Origin: CAYWNA01 sp964459305
Lineage (GTDB): Bacteria > Planctomycetota > Planctomycetia > Pirellulales > Pirellulaceae
NCBI GenBank assembly: GCA_964459305.1
Contig: CAYWNA010000110.1
Coordinates: forward strand, 1-38,720
Direction: 5' to 3'
Length of the DNA: 38,720 bases
Part shown: in pieces, positions 1 through 7,787 of the stretch
Position numbering within the stretch: the first letter of the stretch is position 1
Layout of the letters: the number at the start of each line of letters is the position of its first letter
Program-made: the position numbers and the translations under genes
The notes under the pieces: model-generated
What the model was told of the DNA's origin: nothing
The model's input: the letters and a program-made list of their open reading frames with translations, nothing else
The model's database searches: none

Positions 1-594
1 TTCTGGCAACAGCTCAACGAGATCAGCGCAGAGAGCGGTGTGGGGCAAAGGTTCTTAGGCGAGTTTCAGCACGCTGGGTGCGAACTTGAGGCGACGTACC
101 GCGCCGAAGACACGCATTTCATGTTGTCTCATGCCTACACGCAACTCCTGAACGGAGTCCTCGCGGATCCAACAACCGTCCAGGGCGTTACGGCGGAACC
201 GTACGGCTTTGGCAGGGATTTGGCTGGGTGGTCTCCCCACATTACCAAGTTGTATGCGGCTCGCGACTTGAATGACGGGTGGACGGCCAGCAGTTCCTTG
301 CGCGCCTATTGGGGCTTCCCCGGTGACGAGGACCTGGCGGAGTACAACCGTACCGTCGGCAACAGATCATTGCCGTTTGCCGATCCCGGTTTTACCAAGG
401 CTTGGCGTGGCAGCTACTTCTTGGACTTTGGCTTGGAGCGAAAGTTCGCCTGCGATCGCGGCGTCGCTCGACTCGACCTATACAACGTGCTGGGCTGGAT
501 CGACCGGGATTTGAACAAACGCAACGTGCTCCGCCGTGCCTCCTGGCGCGACGAAGCCGCAGCCCTCGGGCTAACCGCGCGGTGGGAATTCTAA
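1..594 (+). CDS. TonB-dependent receptor-like outer-membrane protein, C-terminal fragment
   Basis: The reading frame is open from base 1, so the gene begins outside the window; 197 residues are visible. The segment alternates polar and aromatic residues as in a beta barrel (LDFGLERKF, RLDLYNVLGW) and ends in the strand LGLTARWEF with a terminal Phe, the usual signal for BAM-dependent outer-membrane insertion. NVL near the end and a final strand of this type are typical of TonB-dependent receptors, where the last strands close the 22-strand barrel. No plug domain or TonB box can be seen, so the exact family is inferred. It lies 162 bp upstream of a YfiR-family gene and a CHASE8-like chemoreceptor on the same strand, suggesting an envelope-sensing group. 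Another outer-membrane barrel is the alternative. Confidence 0.6.
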   Translation, partial: FWQQLNEISAESGVGQRFLGEFQHAGCELEATYRAEDTHFMLSHAYTQLLNGVLADPTTVQGVTAEPYGFGRDLAGWSPHITKLYAARDLNDGWTASSSLRAYWGFPGDEDLAEYNRTVGNRSLPFADPGFTKAWRGSYFLDFGLERKFACDRGVARLDLYNVLGWIDRDLNKRNVLRRASWRDEAAALGLTARWEF

Positions 595-756
595 CGTAAT
601 GGCTGCAAGAACGAGTTTGTGACGATCCGCAATCACTTCTACATCGACGCCGGATGGACCTGAACGTTGCAGTACGAATGACGGAGACCGGGCTTGGGAA
701 CCTTGCCAGCCGTTTTTCGGGGTATTAGACTATAGGATAGATGCGAGAAAATTGAT

Positions 757-1284
757 ATGAATCGCCCGCAAACCCACATCGTTCCGCTTCTCGCAATCGC
801 CGTTCTGGTGCTCGGCGCGTCGAACGTTCGCGCGGCGGAAGGAATGATCGACAACGAACCTGAAATCAGGGCGAAACTCGTCGCCCTTCAGGGTAGGCTT
901 TGGACTTGGCCGTCGGCAGCCGCTCCTCCTGCGGGGACTCCCGTCAAGATCGGCATCTTGGGGAATGACCCCTTTCAGTTGGACCGGAGATTGGCGAGCG
1001 TGAAGAATATCTCCGTAATGCGTCTTGCGAACGTCGGCGCGTACGAACCGTGCCACATCCTAGTCGTTTCCCAGGCAGCGGATCTGGAGGCGGCCTTGGA
1101 GAAAACCGAAGGGGAAAGCGTACTCGTCATTGCGCAAGCGCCCGGGTTGGCCAAGCAGGGCGCGGTGATGAACTTCCCCGTGGTGGAAAACAAAGTCAAG
1201 ATGGAAATCAATATGAGCGCAGCCAAGAAGGCGGGATTGACGCCCAATCCCGGCCTGCTACGCGCTGCCGAGATCATTCAGTAG
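757..1284 (+). CDS. YfiR-family (DUF4154) periplasmic protein
   Basis: A 175-residue protein with a signal peptide (about 1-26, ending VRAAEG). Family landmarks are the strand VKIGILGNDPF around 65-75, CHILVVSQAADLEA in the middle, and the C-terminal signature KVKMEINMSAAKKAGL followed by LLRAAEIIQ, which matches the 'f.iN...a...gl..s..ll.lA' ending of DUF4154 proteins. In Pseudomonas aeruginosa YfiR is a periplasmic repressor that binds the sensory domain of the CHASE8 diguanylate cyclase YfiN. Here the next gene, 50 bp downstream, is an MCP whose periplasmic domain looks like CHASE8, so I infer that this YfiR controls a chemoreceptor instead of a cyclase. Only one Cys is present in the mature part, so the disulfides known in P. 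aeruginosa YfiR cannot form within the monomer. The ATG at 757 gives the complete signal peptide. Confidence 0.85.
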   Translation: MNRPQTHIVPLLAIAVLVLGASNVRAAEGMIDNEPEIRAKLVALQGRLWTWPSAAAPPAGTPVKIGILGNDPFQLDRRLASVKNISVMRLANVGAYEPCHILVVSQAADLEAALEKTEGESVLVIAQAPGLAKQGAVMNFPVVENKVKMEINMSAAKKAGLTPNPGLLRAAEIIQ

Positions 1285-1334
1285 ACGTCACCGGAATCAG
1301 GTCCACAAACCGGACTTCTCGCGAGGCGACTTAG

Positions 1335-2891
1335 ATGGGATCCTTACGCGATCTTTCAATCCGACACAAGCTTACGCTGCTGCTGGTCGGCACGGCAGCC
1401 ATCGTCCTGCTATTGGCATCGGTTGTCATTTTGGCCGGCAATGCGCGGAACGCGCAGGCACAAATGGAGCGTGAGTACAAGGCCCTGGCCCGGGTGCTGG
1501 CGGTCAAAAGTGCCGCCGCCCTGGAATTAGCCGTCGTCGACCCGGATTCGGCCCAGGCGGAGCTTGACCACCTGAAAGCCGCGCCCACCATCGTGGCGGC
1601 TGCTCTGTACGATGCCAACGGCAAGGAGGTGGCTAAGTATCCAAAAGAATCGGCCGAAGATGTGCAACTGCCTCAGCAGATAGTGGTGGGGGAGACGTTT
1701 ACGGATGCGTACTTGGATGTGATCGCGGAAGTCACTTTGGAGGAAGACGGCAAGGAGAAGCCGATCGGAAAAATCTTGCTGCGTGCGACAACCGCGGAGC
1801 TGAACAACCAAATCAGGGAAAACGTCGTTAGCGTGGTTGTTGTCTTTCTCATTGCGGTGAGTATTGCTGTGCTCATTTCCTTTGTGCTCCAACGCACCGT
1901 TTCTGCCCCGATCTTGAACCTGGCAGAAGCGACGCGGCGCGTGTCGTCCGAGCAGGATTACTCGGTCCGCGTGGAATTGGCCGAGTCGGCGGACGAGGCC
2001 GGACAACTGGCGGCGGCCTTCAACCAAATGGTCGGCTCGTTGCGCGACGTTCTGGGCGAAACCAAGACGATGACCGAGGAGGTGGCCACGTCCAGCAACG
2101 AGATCACGACTGGCGCACAGCAACAGGTAGCCAGCCTGACGGAGTCGGCCGCCTCGCTCAATCAGATCGCCACCACGGCAGGGCGGTTCAAGTCGACCAT
2201 TCAGGAGTTCGCCGACCGCTCGCGGGCAGTGCAAGAGGCTGCTGAGGAAGTGGGCAGACGGTCGGACGAAGGGCGCGGCCTGACGCAGGAATCGGTCGCC
2301 AGGATCGACCAAGTCCGGGAGAACGCCCGGGCGGCGGGCGAAAGCGTGCTGAACCTCTCCGAGCAGATGCACCGGATCAACGAGGTCACTAGCTCAGTGA
2401 ACGAAATCGCCGAGCAGACCAAGCTGTTATCGTTGAATGCTTCGATCGAGGCCGCCCGCGCCGGCGAAGAGGGCCGCGGGTTTGCCGTGGTGGCTACCCA
2501 AGTCCGCGAATTGGCGAATCAGTCGAAAGAATCCGCCAGCCGGATCGAATCCATCATCAGCGAAACGCAAAAATCCATGCAAACCGTGGTAACCAAGATC
2601 GAAGAGGGAAGCCGGCTATCGGAAGAATCCCGCGAGATCGTCAAAAAGATGCAGGCGGCCTTCGAGCAGATCGCCACGGCCGTGTATCAGACCATCGAGG
2701 CCATGCGGCAAATAACGGCTGGTGCCAAAGATCAAGAACATGGAATCACCCAGTTGGTCGACGGCATCGCCCAAGTGGAAACCGCATCGAGCGAAGCACT
2801 GGCGACCACGCAGCAGACGCAGAAGTCGATCGAGGCAATCGGCGAACGGATCAGGACGCTCAACGACAGGATGGGAAAATTCAAGACCTGA
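1335..2891 (+). CDS. Methyl-accepting chemotaxis protein with CHASE8-like sensor
   Basis: 518 residues. TM1 is about 12-34; a periplasmic domain of about 125 residues follows (35-160; the segment TIVAAALYDANGKEVAKYP is typical of CHASE8); TM2 is about 164-184, then HAMP (185-238) and a cytoplasmic four-helix MCP domain (245-518). The hairpin tip EIAEQTKLLSLNASIEAARAG lies at 357-377, where CheA and CheW bind. The signalling part is very similar to that of the CHASE3 receptor at 10301, including SQQQ/AQQQVASLTES-type repeats and an RTLNDRMGKFK-type ending, which suggests that both feed the CheA encoded at 11935. Its neighbour is YfiR, the known partner of CHASE8 domains. There is no CheR-tethering pentapeptide at the C-terminus. 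The ATG start leaves a short basic N-terminus before TM1. Confidence 0.93.
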   Translation: MGSLRDLSIRHKLTLLLVGTAAIVLLLASVVILAGNARNAQAQMEREYKALARVLAVKSAAALELAVVDPDSAQAELDHLKAAPTIVAAALYDANGKEVAKYPKESAEDVQLPQQIVVGETFTDAYLDVIAEVTLEEDGKEKPIGKILLRATTAELNNQIRENVVSVVVVFLIAVSIAVLISFVLQRTVSAPILNLAEATRRVSSEQDYSVRVELAESADEAGQLAAAFNQMVGSLRDVLGETKTMTEEVATSSNEITTGAQQQVASLTESAASLNQIATTAGRFKSTIQEFADRSRAVQEAAEEVGRRSDEGRGLTQESVARIDQVRENARAAGESVLNLSEQMHRINEVTSSVNEIAEQTKLLSLNASIEAARAGEEGRGFAVVATQVRELANQSKESASRIESIISETQKSMQTVVTKIEEGSRLSEESREIVKKMQAAFEQIATAVYQTIEAMRQITAGAKDQEHGITQLVDGIAQVETASSEALATTQQTQKSIEAIGERIRTLNDRMGKFKT

Positions 2892-3173
2892 GGATTTTTC
2901 CCTTTTGAAACCTTTCGATCTCGATAGATGCTCTGTATACTGAACTTGACCAAAGGCAACCTTGACAAAGTCCCGGAATTGTCCGATCGGTCATATCTTT
3001 CGACAGCCAGCCTTTGGTTCATAGATCCTATCATTTCATACTTTCCCTTCGCCTTTCTGGGTACGACGCCGCGCTGCGCATGCTCCCGCGCAACGCGGCC
3101 GGACGCGTGATGCCACGGAATATCAGGAAAGCCGACACATTCTGCGGACCTGACCACCGGAGACGAATTCGCC

Positions 3174-4358
3174 ATGACCCAAGAAAACCTCATCGACGAA
3201 GATTCCTCTTCGGGCATTTTCCTGCTGAGGCCTGCCTCGGATCAGGCCGGCGAGCCTCCCAAGGAGTGCCGTGTCCTGGTGATCGAGGATAGTGCCGTTC
3301 AGTTCGAACTGGTCGCGAGGCATCTGAAAGATGCCAAGGAAGTCAATTTCCGGCCCACCCGTGCCGATCGTCTGTCGGATGGCTTGGAGTATCTGGACGC
3401 TGGAAAGTTCGACATCGTGCTGTTGGATCTGAACCTGCCGGACAGCCGAGGGCTGGAGACCCTCCAGAAATTTCGTTCTAGCAGACCGGACGTTCCCGTT
3501 GTTGTGCTGACCGGAATTGACGACGAGGCCATTGCCATCCAGGCAGCTGGAGAGGGCGCACAGGATTACCTGGTCAAAGGGGAATTCGATCCCAACGTGC
3601 TTTTCCGTTCCATACGCTATTCCATCGCACGGCACAAATCCAAAGCGAAGCTGACATCCGCTCTGGCAGCAGCGAAAGCGAGCGAAGCAAATCTGCGCGA
3701 CGTCATCGCCAACAACGTGGACGGTGTGATCGTCGTGGACGCGAAGGGTACAATCCAGTTCACCAATCCGGGCGCAGAGGCCCTGTTCGGCCGCTCGGCG
3801 GATGAGCTACTGCAGACCCCTTTTGGTTTTCCGGTGGAAGCCTGCCAGTCGAGCGAGATCGAAATTCTCCGCAGCGATGGCCAACGTGTGCCGGTGGAAA
3901 TGCGGGTTGTCCCAATGTCGTGGGAGCGACAATCTGCCCGTCTGGCAATACTGCGCGATCTGACGCTTCAGAAGCAGGCCGAGGCGGAACGCGAGCAGTT
4001 GGCCGCCATCGCCCGGTCGACCGAGGATGCCATCATTAGTGCTGACTTGGACGGGAACTTGGTGAGTTGGAACCCGGGTGCCGAGAAGATGTTCGGATAC
4101 TCGGCCGACGAGGTCCTCGGCAACCACCTCTTGATGTTGGCGCCGCCGGACGAGCGTCGAAAGGCAGTCGCGATATTCGAGCGAGTCAGGCGGGGCGAAA
4201 CGGTCAGCCAGGTGGAAACGACGCGCATCCATAAAGATGGCAGAACGATCGACGTTTCGCTCTCGGTGTTTCCGATCCATAACCTAAAGGGCGAAGTTGT
4301 CAGTATCGGAGGTGTCGTCCGCGACATCAGCGAACGCCATCGGGTACAGCGGGCGTAG
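3174..4358 (+). CDS. REC-PAS-PAS protein, upstream part of a REC-PAS-PAS-PP2C gene split by TAG
   Basis: 394 residues: a receiver domain (about 33-150; acidic pocket VIEDS, phospho-acceptor D85 in VLLDLNLPD, Lys135 in DYLVKG), PAS1 (about 172-265, VIVVDAKGTIQFTNPGAEALFG) and PAS2 (about 280-390, AIISADLDGNLVSWNPGAEKMFGYS, ending VVRDISERH). The frame stops at TAG 4356-4358 and continues without a shift into the SpoIIE-type phosphatase at 4365. The sequence across the stop (RHRVQRA, stop, EKLKERQVQLEIAQ) reads as one linker helix, and REC-PAS-PP2C fusions are common. I therefore regard this as the N-terminal two thirds of one gene that has an amber stop, whether by mutation, sequencing error or read-through. 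The receiver belongs to the same 'DYLVKG' subgroup as those at 24137 and the second receiver at 21893. Start: ATG preceded by CCGGAGACG. Confidence 0.85.
   Translation: MTQENLIDEDSSSGIFLLRPASDQAGEPPKECRVLVIEDSAVQFELVARHLKDAKEVNFRPTRADRLSDGLEYLDAGKFDIVLLDLNLPDSRGLETLQKFRSSRPDVPVVVLTGIDDEAIAIQAAGEGAQDYLVKGEFDPNVLFRSIRYSIARHKSKAKLTSALAAAKASEANLRDVIANNVDGVIVVDAKGTIQFTNPGAEALFGRSADELLQTPFGFPVEACQSSEIEILRSDGQRVPVEMRVVPMSWERQSARLAILRDLTLQKQAEAEREQLAAIARSTEDAIISADLDGNLVSWNPGAEKMFGYSADEVLGNHLLMLAPPDERRKAVAIFERVRRGETVSQVETTRIHKDGRTIDVSLSVFPIHNLKGEVVSIGGVVRDISERHRVQRA
4356..4358 (+). other. In-frame TAG separating PAS2 from the PP2C domain
   Basis: The codons around this site read CGG GCG TAG GAG AAG TTG. 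Frames before and after are identical and the coding signal is continuous. A single substitution from a sense codon such as TTG, CAG or AAG would create it. This is seen directly; whether it is real in the organism is not known. Confidence 0.8.
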
Positions 4359-4364
4359 GAGAAG

Positions 4365-5105
4365 TTGAAGGAAAGACAGGTCCAACTGGAGATAGCGCAG
4401 ACGATCCAGCAACGGTTCCTGCCACAGGCCCCGCCGGCGCTGCCCGGATTCGACATCGCTGGGGCGTTGTATCCTGCCGAATTGGCGGCTGGCGACTACT
4501 TCGACTATCTGCCCATGTCCGACGGCTCGACGGCTTTTGCCATCGGTGACGTATCAGGACACGGGTTTGGGCCGGCGCTTTTGATGGCTGCTACATGCGC
4601 CCACCTGCGTTCGTTGGTGCAAGTGCGCGAGGACATCGGTGAAATCCTGGAGCATCTGAACCGCGCCCTCGCGCCCAGGACCACCCCGGAACACTACGTC
4701 ACGTTTTTGCTTGCTCGGCTGGATTGTCAAACTCGTTCTTTGGTGTACGCCAACGCCGGACACCCCGCTGGATATGTCCTAGACGTCTCAGGTGAAGTAA
4801 GAGCCCGCCTGGAAAGCACGGGCCATCCGCTGGCGATCGAGGCTGACAGCGAGTTTCCCAGCGGTGATCCCGTCTCGCTTGAGCCCGGTGATGCGGTCGT
4901 TCTGCTGACCGACGGGTTCTTCGAGGCCCGGCCGCCTGGAGGCGACTTCTTTGGTCGTGAGCGTGTGCTCGATGTCGTCCGTGCCAACCAAAGCAAACCT
5001 GCCAGGGGGATCATTGAAAGCCTGCACGATGCAGTCCAGCAGCATTCCGGACAAGACTCACTCGGCGATGATCTCACCGCCGTCGTGATCAAACTCGATA
5101 CGTGA
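4365..5105 (+). CDS. SpoIIE/RsbU-type PP2C phosphatase domain (downstream part of split gene)
   Basis: 246 residues forming a complete PP2C-like serine phosphatase of the SpoIIE/RsbU family. The start motif IQQRFLPQAPPALPGFDIAGALYPA is followed by the metal-binding block AGDYFDYLP, then AIGDVSGHGFGPALLMA, YANAGHPAGYVLD, LLTDGFFEARPPGG and the final GDDLTAVVIKL, so all expected acidic metal ligands are visible. Such enzymes dephosphorylate STAS-domain anti-sigma antagonists in partner switching; a STAS protein is encoded at 36317. The frame is the same as the REC-PAS-PAS frame ending at 4358, and the only independent start is TTG 4365 without a clear ribosome binding site. Independent translation is possible but looks secondary. 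If only this part is made, it would lack receiver control. Confidence 0.87.
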   Translation: MKERQVQLEIAQTIQQRFLPQAPPALPGFDIAGALYPAELAAGDYFDYLPMSDGSTAFAIGDVSGHGFGPALLMAATCAHLRSLVQVREDIGEILEHLNRALAPRTTPEHYVTFLLARLDCQTRSLVYANAGHPAGYVLDVSGEVRARLESTGHPLAIEADSEFPSGDPVSLEPGDAVVLLTDGFFEARPPGGDFFGRERVLDVVRANQSKPARGIIESLHDAVQQHSGQDSLGDDLTAVVIKLDT

Positions 5106-5174
5106 CGCACGTCCCAACATTTGGCCATAGAGAGACCGAGAGGCATGGCCCGGAGATTTACTCAACGGTGCTGA

Positions 5175-5384
5175 TTAGGCCGCCCTACGCAGACGAGTTG
5201 TTTCGGCGGCGCTTTCCGAGTACATCTTCGCCAGCGTTTGTCGGACCCTATCCGTCTGAGGCACGTAGGCGTGAGGTTCGAGCAGGTCTGAGAATTCCCG
5301 TTCGATGTACTGGATCATTTTTGTACGGAACGGGATACCATCATCAGCGAACATCGGATCAAATTCAGGTGTGGGGATAATCAT
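5175..5384 (-). CDS. Small uncharacterised protein, 69 residues
   Basis: I do not recognise this protein. It starts MIIPTPEFDPMFADDGIPF and is acidic in the middle (IEREFSDLLEPHAYVP) with a basic C-terminal tail (TTRLRRAA). The start at 5384 is well supported: reading on the minus strand, AAGGAG precedes the ATG by seven bases. The same frame extends further upstream to 5474, but that would run into the cheW start at 5462 and lacks such a site. The gene is divergent from the chemosensory operon, with about 77 bp between the two starts, so they may share a regulatory region. There is no signal peptide or membrane segment. Its function is unknown. Confidence 0.6.
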   Translation of the reverse strand: MIIPTPEFDPMFADDGIPFRTKMIQYIEREFSDLLEPHAYVPQTDRVRQTLAKMYSESAAETTRLRRAA

Positions 5385-5461
5385 GTTGGCTCCTTGCCAA
5401 CGGAGAGGTTCTGTGACCGCCCTCCGCTCGGTAGTACAATCGGAAAAAACGGGAAGCAGGT

Positions 5462-5959
5462 ATGACGGAATCAATTGCAGAACGACATCGGGCCGATGCA
5501 GTGGTGTTGATTGTGCGCCTAGGCGAAAACCTGCACGGGATTCCGATCGAGTGGGTGGAAGAGGTTCTGCCGGCGTTGCCGATTGAGACCGTCCCTCAAT
5601 GCCCCGACTTCATACGAGGAGTCGTCTTCGTGCGAGGGCACCTGATTCCGGTGCTTGACGCCGCGGAACGCCTGGGAATGGAATCGCACCGCCGGGCCAT
5701 CGAACCGCACATTGTGTGTCTTCGAATCGACGAGCGGCTGGTCGGCGTCGAGTTTGACGAAGCATTGGATCTGATGGACTTGGGGCCGGGCGAGTCGCTT
5801 GCCGCCGATATGATCGGCGCGCGGCAAGGTTTCTTCGCGGGCCTCGTCGAGCGCGACGGGCAGATCGTGCGACTGCTCGATCCGGAGAAGCTAATGGCGA
5901 CCGAGGAAGCAGATGGGATTGCTGATCTGGGATTGCCAATTTCCGATTTGAAAGCATGA
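5462..5959 (+). CDS. cheW: CheW-like scaffold protein (first in chemosensory operon)
   Basis: 165 residues with a single CheW domain (about 14-145). Typical features are VLIVRLGENLHGIPIEWVEEVLP, the conserved RGVVFVRGHLIPVLDAAERLG block, and VGVEFDEALDLMDL; in the family this double-barrel fold joins receptors to CheA. The ATG at 5462 follows GGGAAGCAGGT. The position as first gene corresponds to wspB in Wsp-type clusters. The last 15 residues (DGIADLGLPISDLKA) are encoded by a degenerate 7-bp repeat tract in GATTGCC orientation and are probably not part of the ancestral domain. A second, longer CheW is encoded at 9593. Confidence 0.92.
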   Translation: MTESIAERHRADAVVLIVRLGENLHGIPIEWVEEVLPALPIETVPQCPDFIRGVVFVRGHLIPVLDAAERLGMESHRRAIEPHIVCLRIDERLVGVEFDEALDLMDLGPGESLAADMIGARQGFFAGLVERDGQIVRLLDPEKLMATEEADGIADLGLPISDLKA

Positions 5960-6075
5960 AACCAAATGAACGACACACGCTCTGAACCTCGGTAAGTTGA
6001 AAATCGGCAATCGGTAATCGAAAATGACGTAATGGCTCAATCGCAAATCGGAAATCGCGAATCGCAAATGGAGTC
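5926..6075. repeat. Heptanucleotide repeat pair at the cheW/cheR junction
   Basis: A left array in GATTGCC orientation (about 5926-5953) forms the end of cheW. A right array in AATCGGC orientation (about 5999-6070; units AAATCGG, CAATCGG, TAATCGA, then AATCGCA, AATCGGA, AATCGCG, AATCGCA) covers the cheR start. The arms can pair as an imperfect hairpin around about 45 bases. Confidence 0.8.
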
Positions 6076-7588
6076 GCTCCGCAAATGGGCCGAGGCGGAG
6101 ACCGGGATGGATCTGTCTGGTGCGCGATTTCCGCGTCTGCGGGATGCTGTCGAGAAAGTGCTTTCGCGACACAAGCCAACTGTGAACCTCGATCGCGTCC
6201 TAGCGCGGCCACGGGAGCGAACGGTTTTTCTGGAGCAACTCACCGCCGAATTGACGGTAGGCGAGTCCTTCTTTTTCCGCAATGAATACCACTTCCAAGC
6301 GCTGCGCGATCACGTGATTCCCGATATTCTGAAAGAAAATGCGGCGGAGCGGGAAGTCCGCATCTGGAACGCCGGCTGTTCGACGGGAGAAGAACCGTAC
6401 TCACTGGCAATCCTGCTGGATCAGATTCTGACAGGTCACGGAACGAGTTTTCCTCCATTCAGCAATCAGCAATCGGCAATCGGCAATTGGCATGTCTCCA
6501 TTCTGGCAACCGACCTGAATCCCGATTTCCTCCAGCGAGCCCGCGAAGGGCGTTATCGTGAATGGTCGTTTCGCGGGACCGATATCCACCACGACCGGAA
6601 TTACTTCTCCCACGAGGGACTAGAATACCATCTGGCCGGCCACGTGCGAAATCACGTTCGATTCAATTATCTGAATCTGGTCAAGGACATGTACCCCTCT
6701 CCGCTTTCCGGCACGGCGGGACTCGACCTGATTCTGTTTCGTAACGTGGCGATCTACCTGAAGCGGGAAGTCACCGCGGCCATCATCGATCGATTGTGTG
6801 GTGCTCTCAGACCGGGAGGCTGGTTGTTGTTGGGTGAAACCGAGCTGAGCCTGGCACCGACCGACGGCTTTGAAGTCAAGCGATTCGAGCAAGCAACATT
6901 TTTTCGCAAGCCGGCGGATCGCGCGGCGATGGCCGAGCAAGCACGGGAGCCTCCGGTTCCGGTGTTGGCGAGCGTCGCCGAACCGGCTGGCGGAGCACCT
7001 GGTGTGGTCGCTGGCACGATTCCGGATTGGGCTCCGTTACCGACCGCCGCGCCGCCGAAAAGCACCCCGGCTGGTGTCAGTACCCGGCGAGCTGGGTCGG
7101 TTCCCTCGGTCTGGGAACGGATCCAGCGCTGTGTGGCCGAGGGGCATTTCGACGAAGCAGAACGCACCATCGATGGAATTTCGCGGCAAGAAGATCGTGC
7201 AACGGCGAGGGTGCGATATGCATTGGCGCTTGTCAATTGCGCGGAAATTGCCCGGGCGCACCAAATGTTGGATGTGTGTCTAGAGGAAGAGCCACTGCTG
7301 ATCGAGGCCCAGTTGTTGAAGGCCAGTTTTGCCGAAGAGGCAGGAGACCTGGCGGCCGCCGAGCAAGCGTACCGGCGAGCGCTGTACATCGATCGGAACT
7401 GTACCATGGCCCATTTTCACCTGGCCTTGGTACAGCAACAACGCGATGACGCGACCGGCGCACGCCGCGGTCTTCGCACGGTCCTAGACCTGACCGAAGG
7501 CAAGGACGCACACGCGGTGGTCGAACACGGTGACGGAGTTTGTTACGGTCGGCTTAGGGAAATGGCCGAGGTGATACTAGATTTTTGA
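6032..7588 (+). CDS. cheR: CheR-type MCP methyltransferase with C-terminal TPR region (WspC-like)
   Basis: 518 residues. An N-terminal helical domain (14-90, ending LTVGESFFFRN, diagnostic of CheR) is followed by the SAM-binding domain (motif I NAGCSTGEEPYSLA at 113-126, LDLILFRNVAIYL at 231-243, GGWLLLGETE at 262-271), an Ala/Pro linker (300-360) and TPR-like helices (about 365-500: EIARAHQMLDVCLEEEPLL, AAEQAYRRALYIDRNCTMAHFHLA). It methylates receptor glutamates using SAM; CheR-TPR fusions are typical of WspC and other non-flagellar systems. Two oddities are due to 7-bp repeats: the first residues (AQSQIGNRESQ), and an insertion NQQSAIGNW at about 145-153 in the loop before the strand VSILATDLNPD. 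ATG 6068, after the N-terminal repeat peptide, is an alternative start; neither has a strong ribosome binding site. Confidence 0.93.
   Translation: MAQSQIGNRESQMESLRKWAEAETGMDLSGARFPRLRDAVEKVLSRHKPTVNLDRVLARPRERTVFLEQLTAELTVGESFFFRNEYHFQALRDHVIPDILKENAAEREVRIWNAGCSTGEEPYSLAILLDQILTGHGTSFPPFSNQQSAIGNWHVSILATDLNPDFLQRAREGRYREWSFRGTDIHHDRNYFSHEGLEYHLAGHVRNHVRFNYLNLVKDMYPSPLSGTAGLDLILFRNVAIYLKREVTAAIIDRLCGALRPGGWLLLGETELSLAPTDGFEVKRFEQATFFRKPADRAAMAEQAREPPVPVLASVAEPAGGAPGVVAGTIPDWAPLPTAAPPKSTPAGVSTRRAGSVPSVWERIQRCVAEGHFDEAERTIDGISRQEDRATARVRYALALVNCAEIARAHQMLDVCLEEEPLLIEAQLLKASFAEEAGDLAAAEQAYRRALYIDRNCTMAHFHLALVQQQRDDATGARRGLRTVLDLTEGKDAHAVVEHGDGVCYGRLREMAEVILDF
6463..6491. repeat. Heptanucleotide array inside cheR
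   Basis: Units CAATCAG, CAATCGG, CAATCGG, CAATTGG follow each other at a strict 7-bp period within the coding sequence and encode QSAIGNW. Only the AATCGG orientation is present at this place. Confidence 0.85.
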
Positions 7589-7787
7589 TTTCAGATTCGT
7601 AGCTGCACTCGCCAGAGTGCGGAAATCCCCGTGTGCTGGCGAACGCAGCTACGACGGATTATGAGTTCAAGACAGAGCCTAGATTTTTGACTGATGGGAA
7701 TTCCGATTGAAGGGAACCAGTCCCATGCAAGAGCTACCATCTGAATCACAACAAATCGGCAATCGGCAATCGCAAATTGGCGATGTC
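7583..7787. repeat. Composite element between cheR and MCP: heptad arms around a hairpin
   Basis: The left part has TTTTGATTTCAGATT (reverse-orientation heptads) at the end of cheR. The inner REP-like hairpin spans 7598-7654. The right array (7754-7787; AAATCGG, CAATCGG, CAATCGC, AAATTGG) lies in the first codons of the MCP. Confidence 0.7.
7598..7654. repeat. REP-like inverted repeat (GTAGCTG-CTCGCCAGAG family)
   Basis: The left arm CGTAGCTGCACTCGCCAGAG (7598-7617) pairs with the right arm GTGTGCTGGCGAACGCAGCT plus ACG (7631-7654) with few mismatches. The left arm itself contains GCACTCGCCAGAGTGC, a smaller palindrome. It shares its core with 32891-32962 and 38519-38589. Confidence 0.7.

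Noticed and set aside
3018..3036. CATAGATCCTATCAT palindrome before the REC-PAS-PAS gene
   Set aside because: It resembles the CATAGAC motif only in half-sites; the spacing between half-sites is 3 bases instead of about 9.
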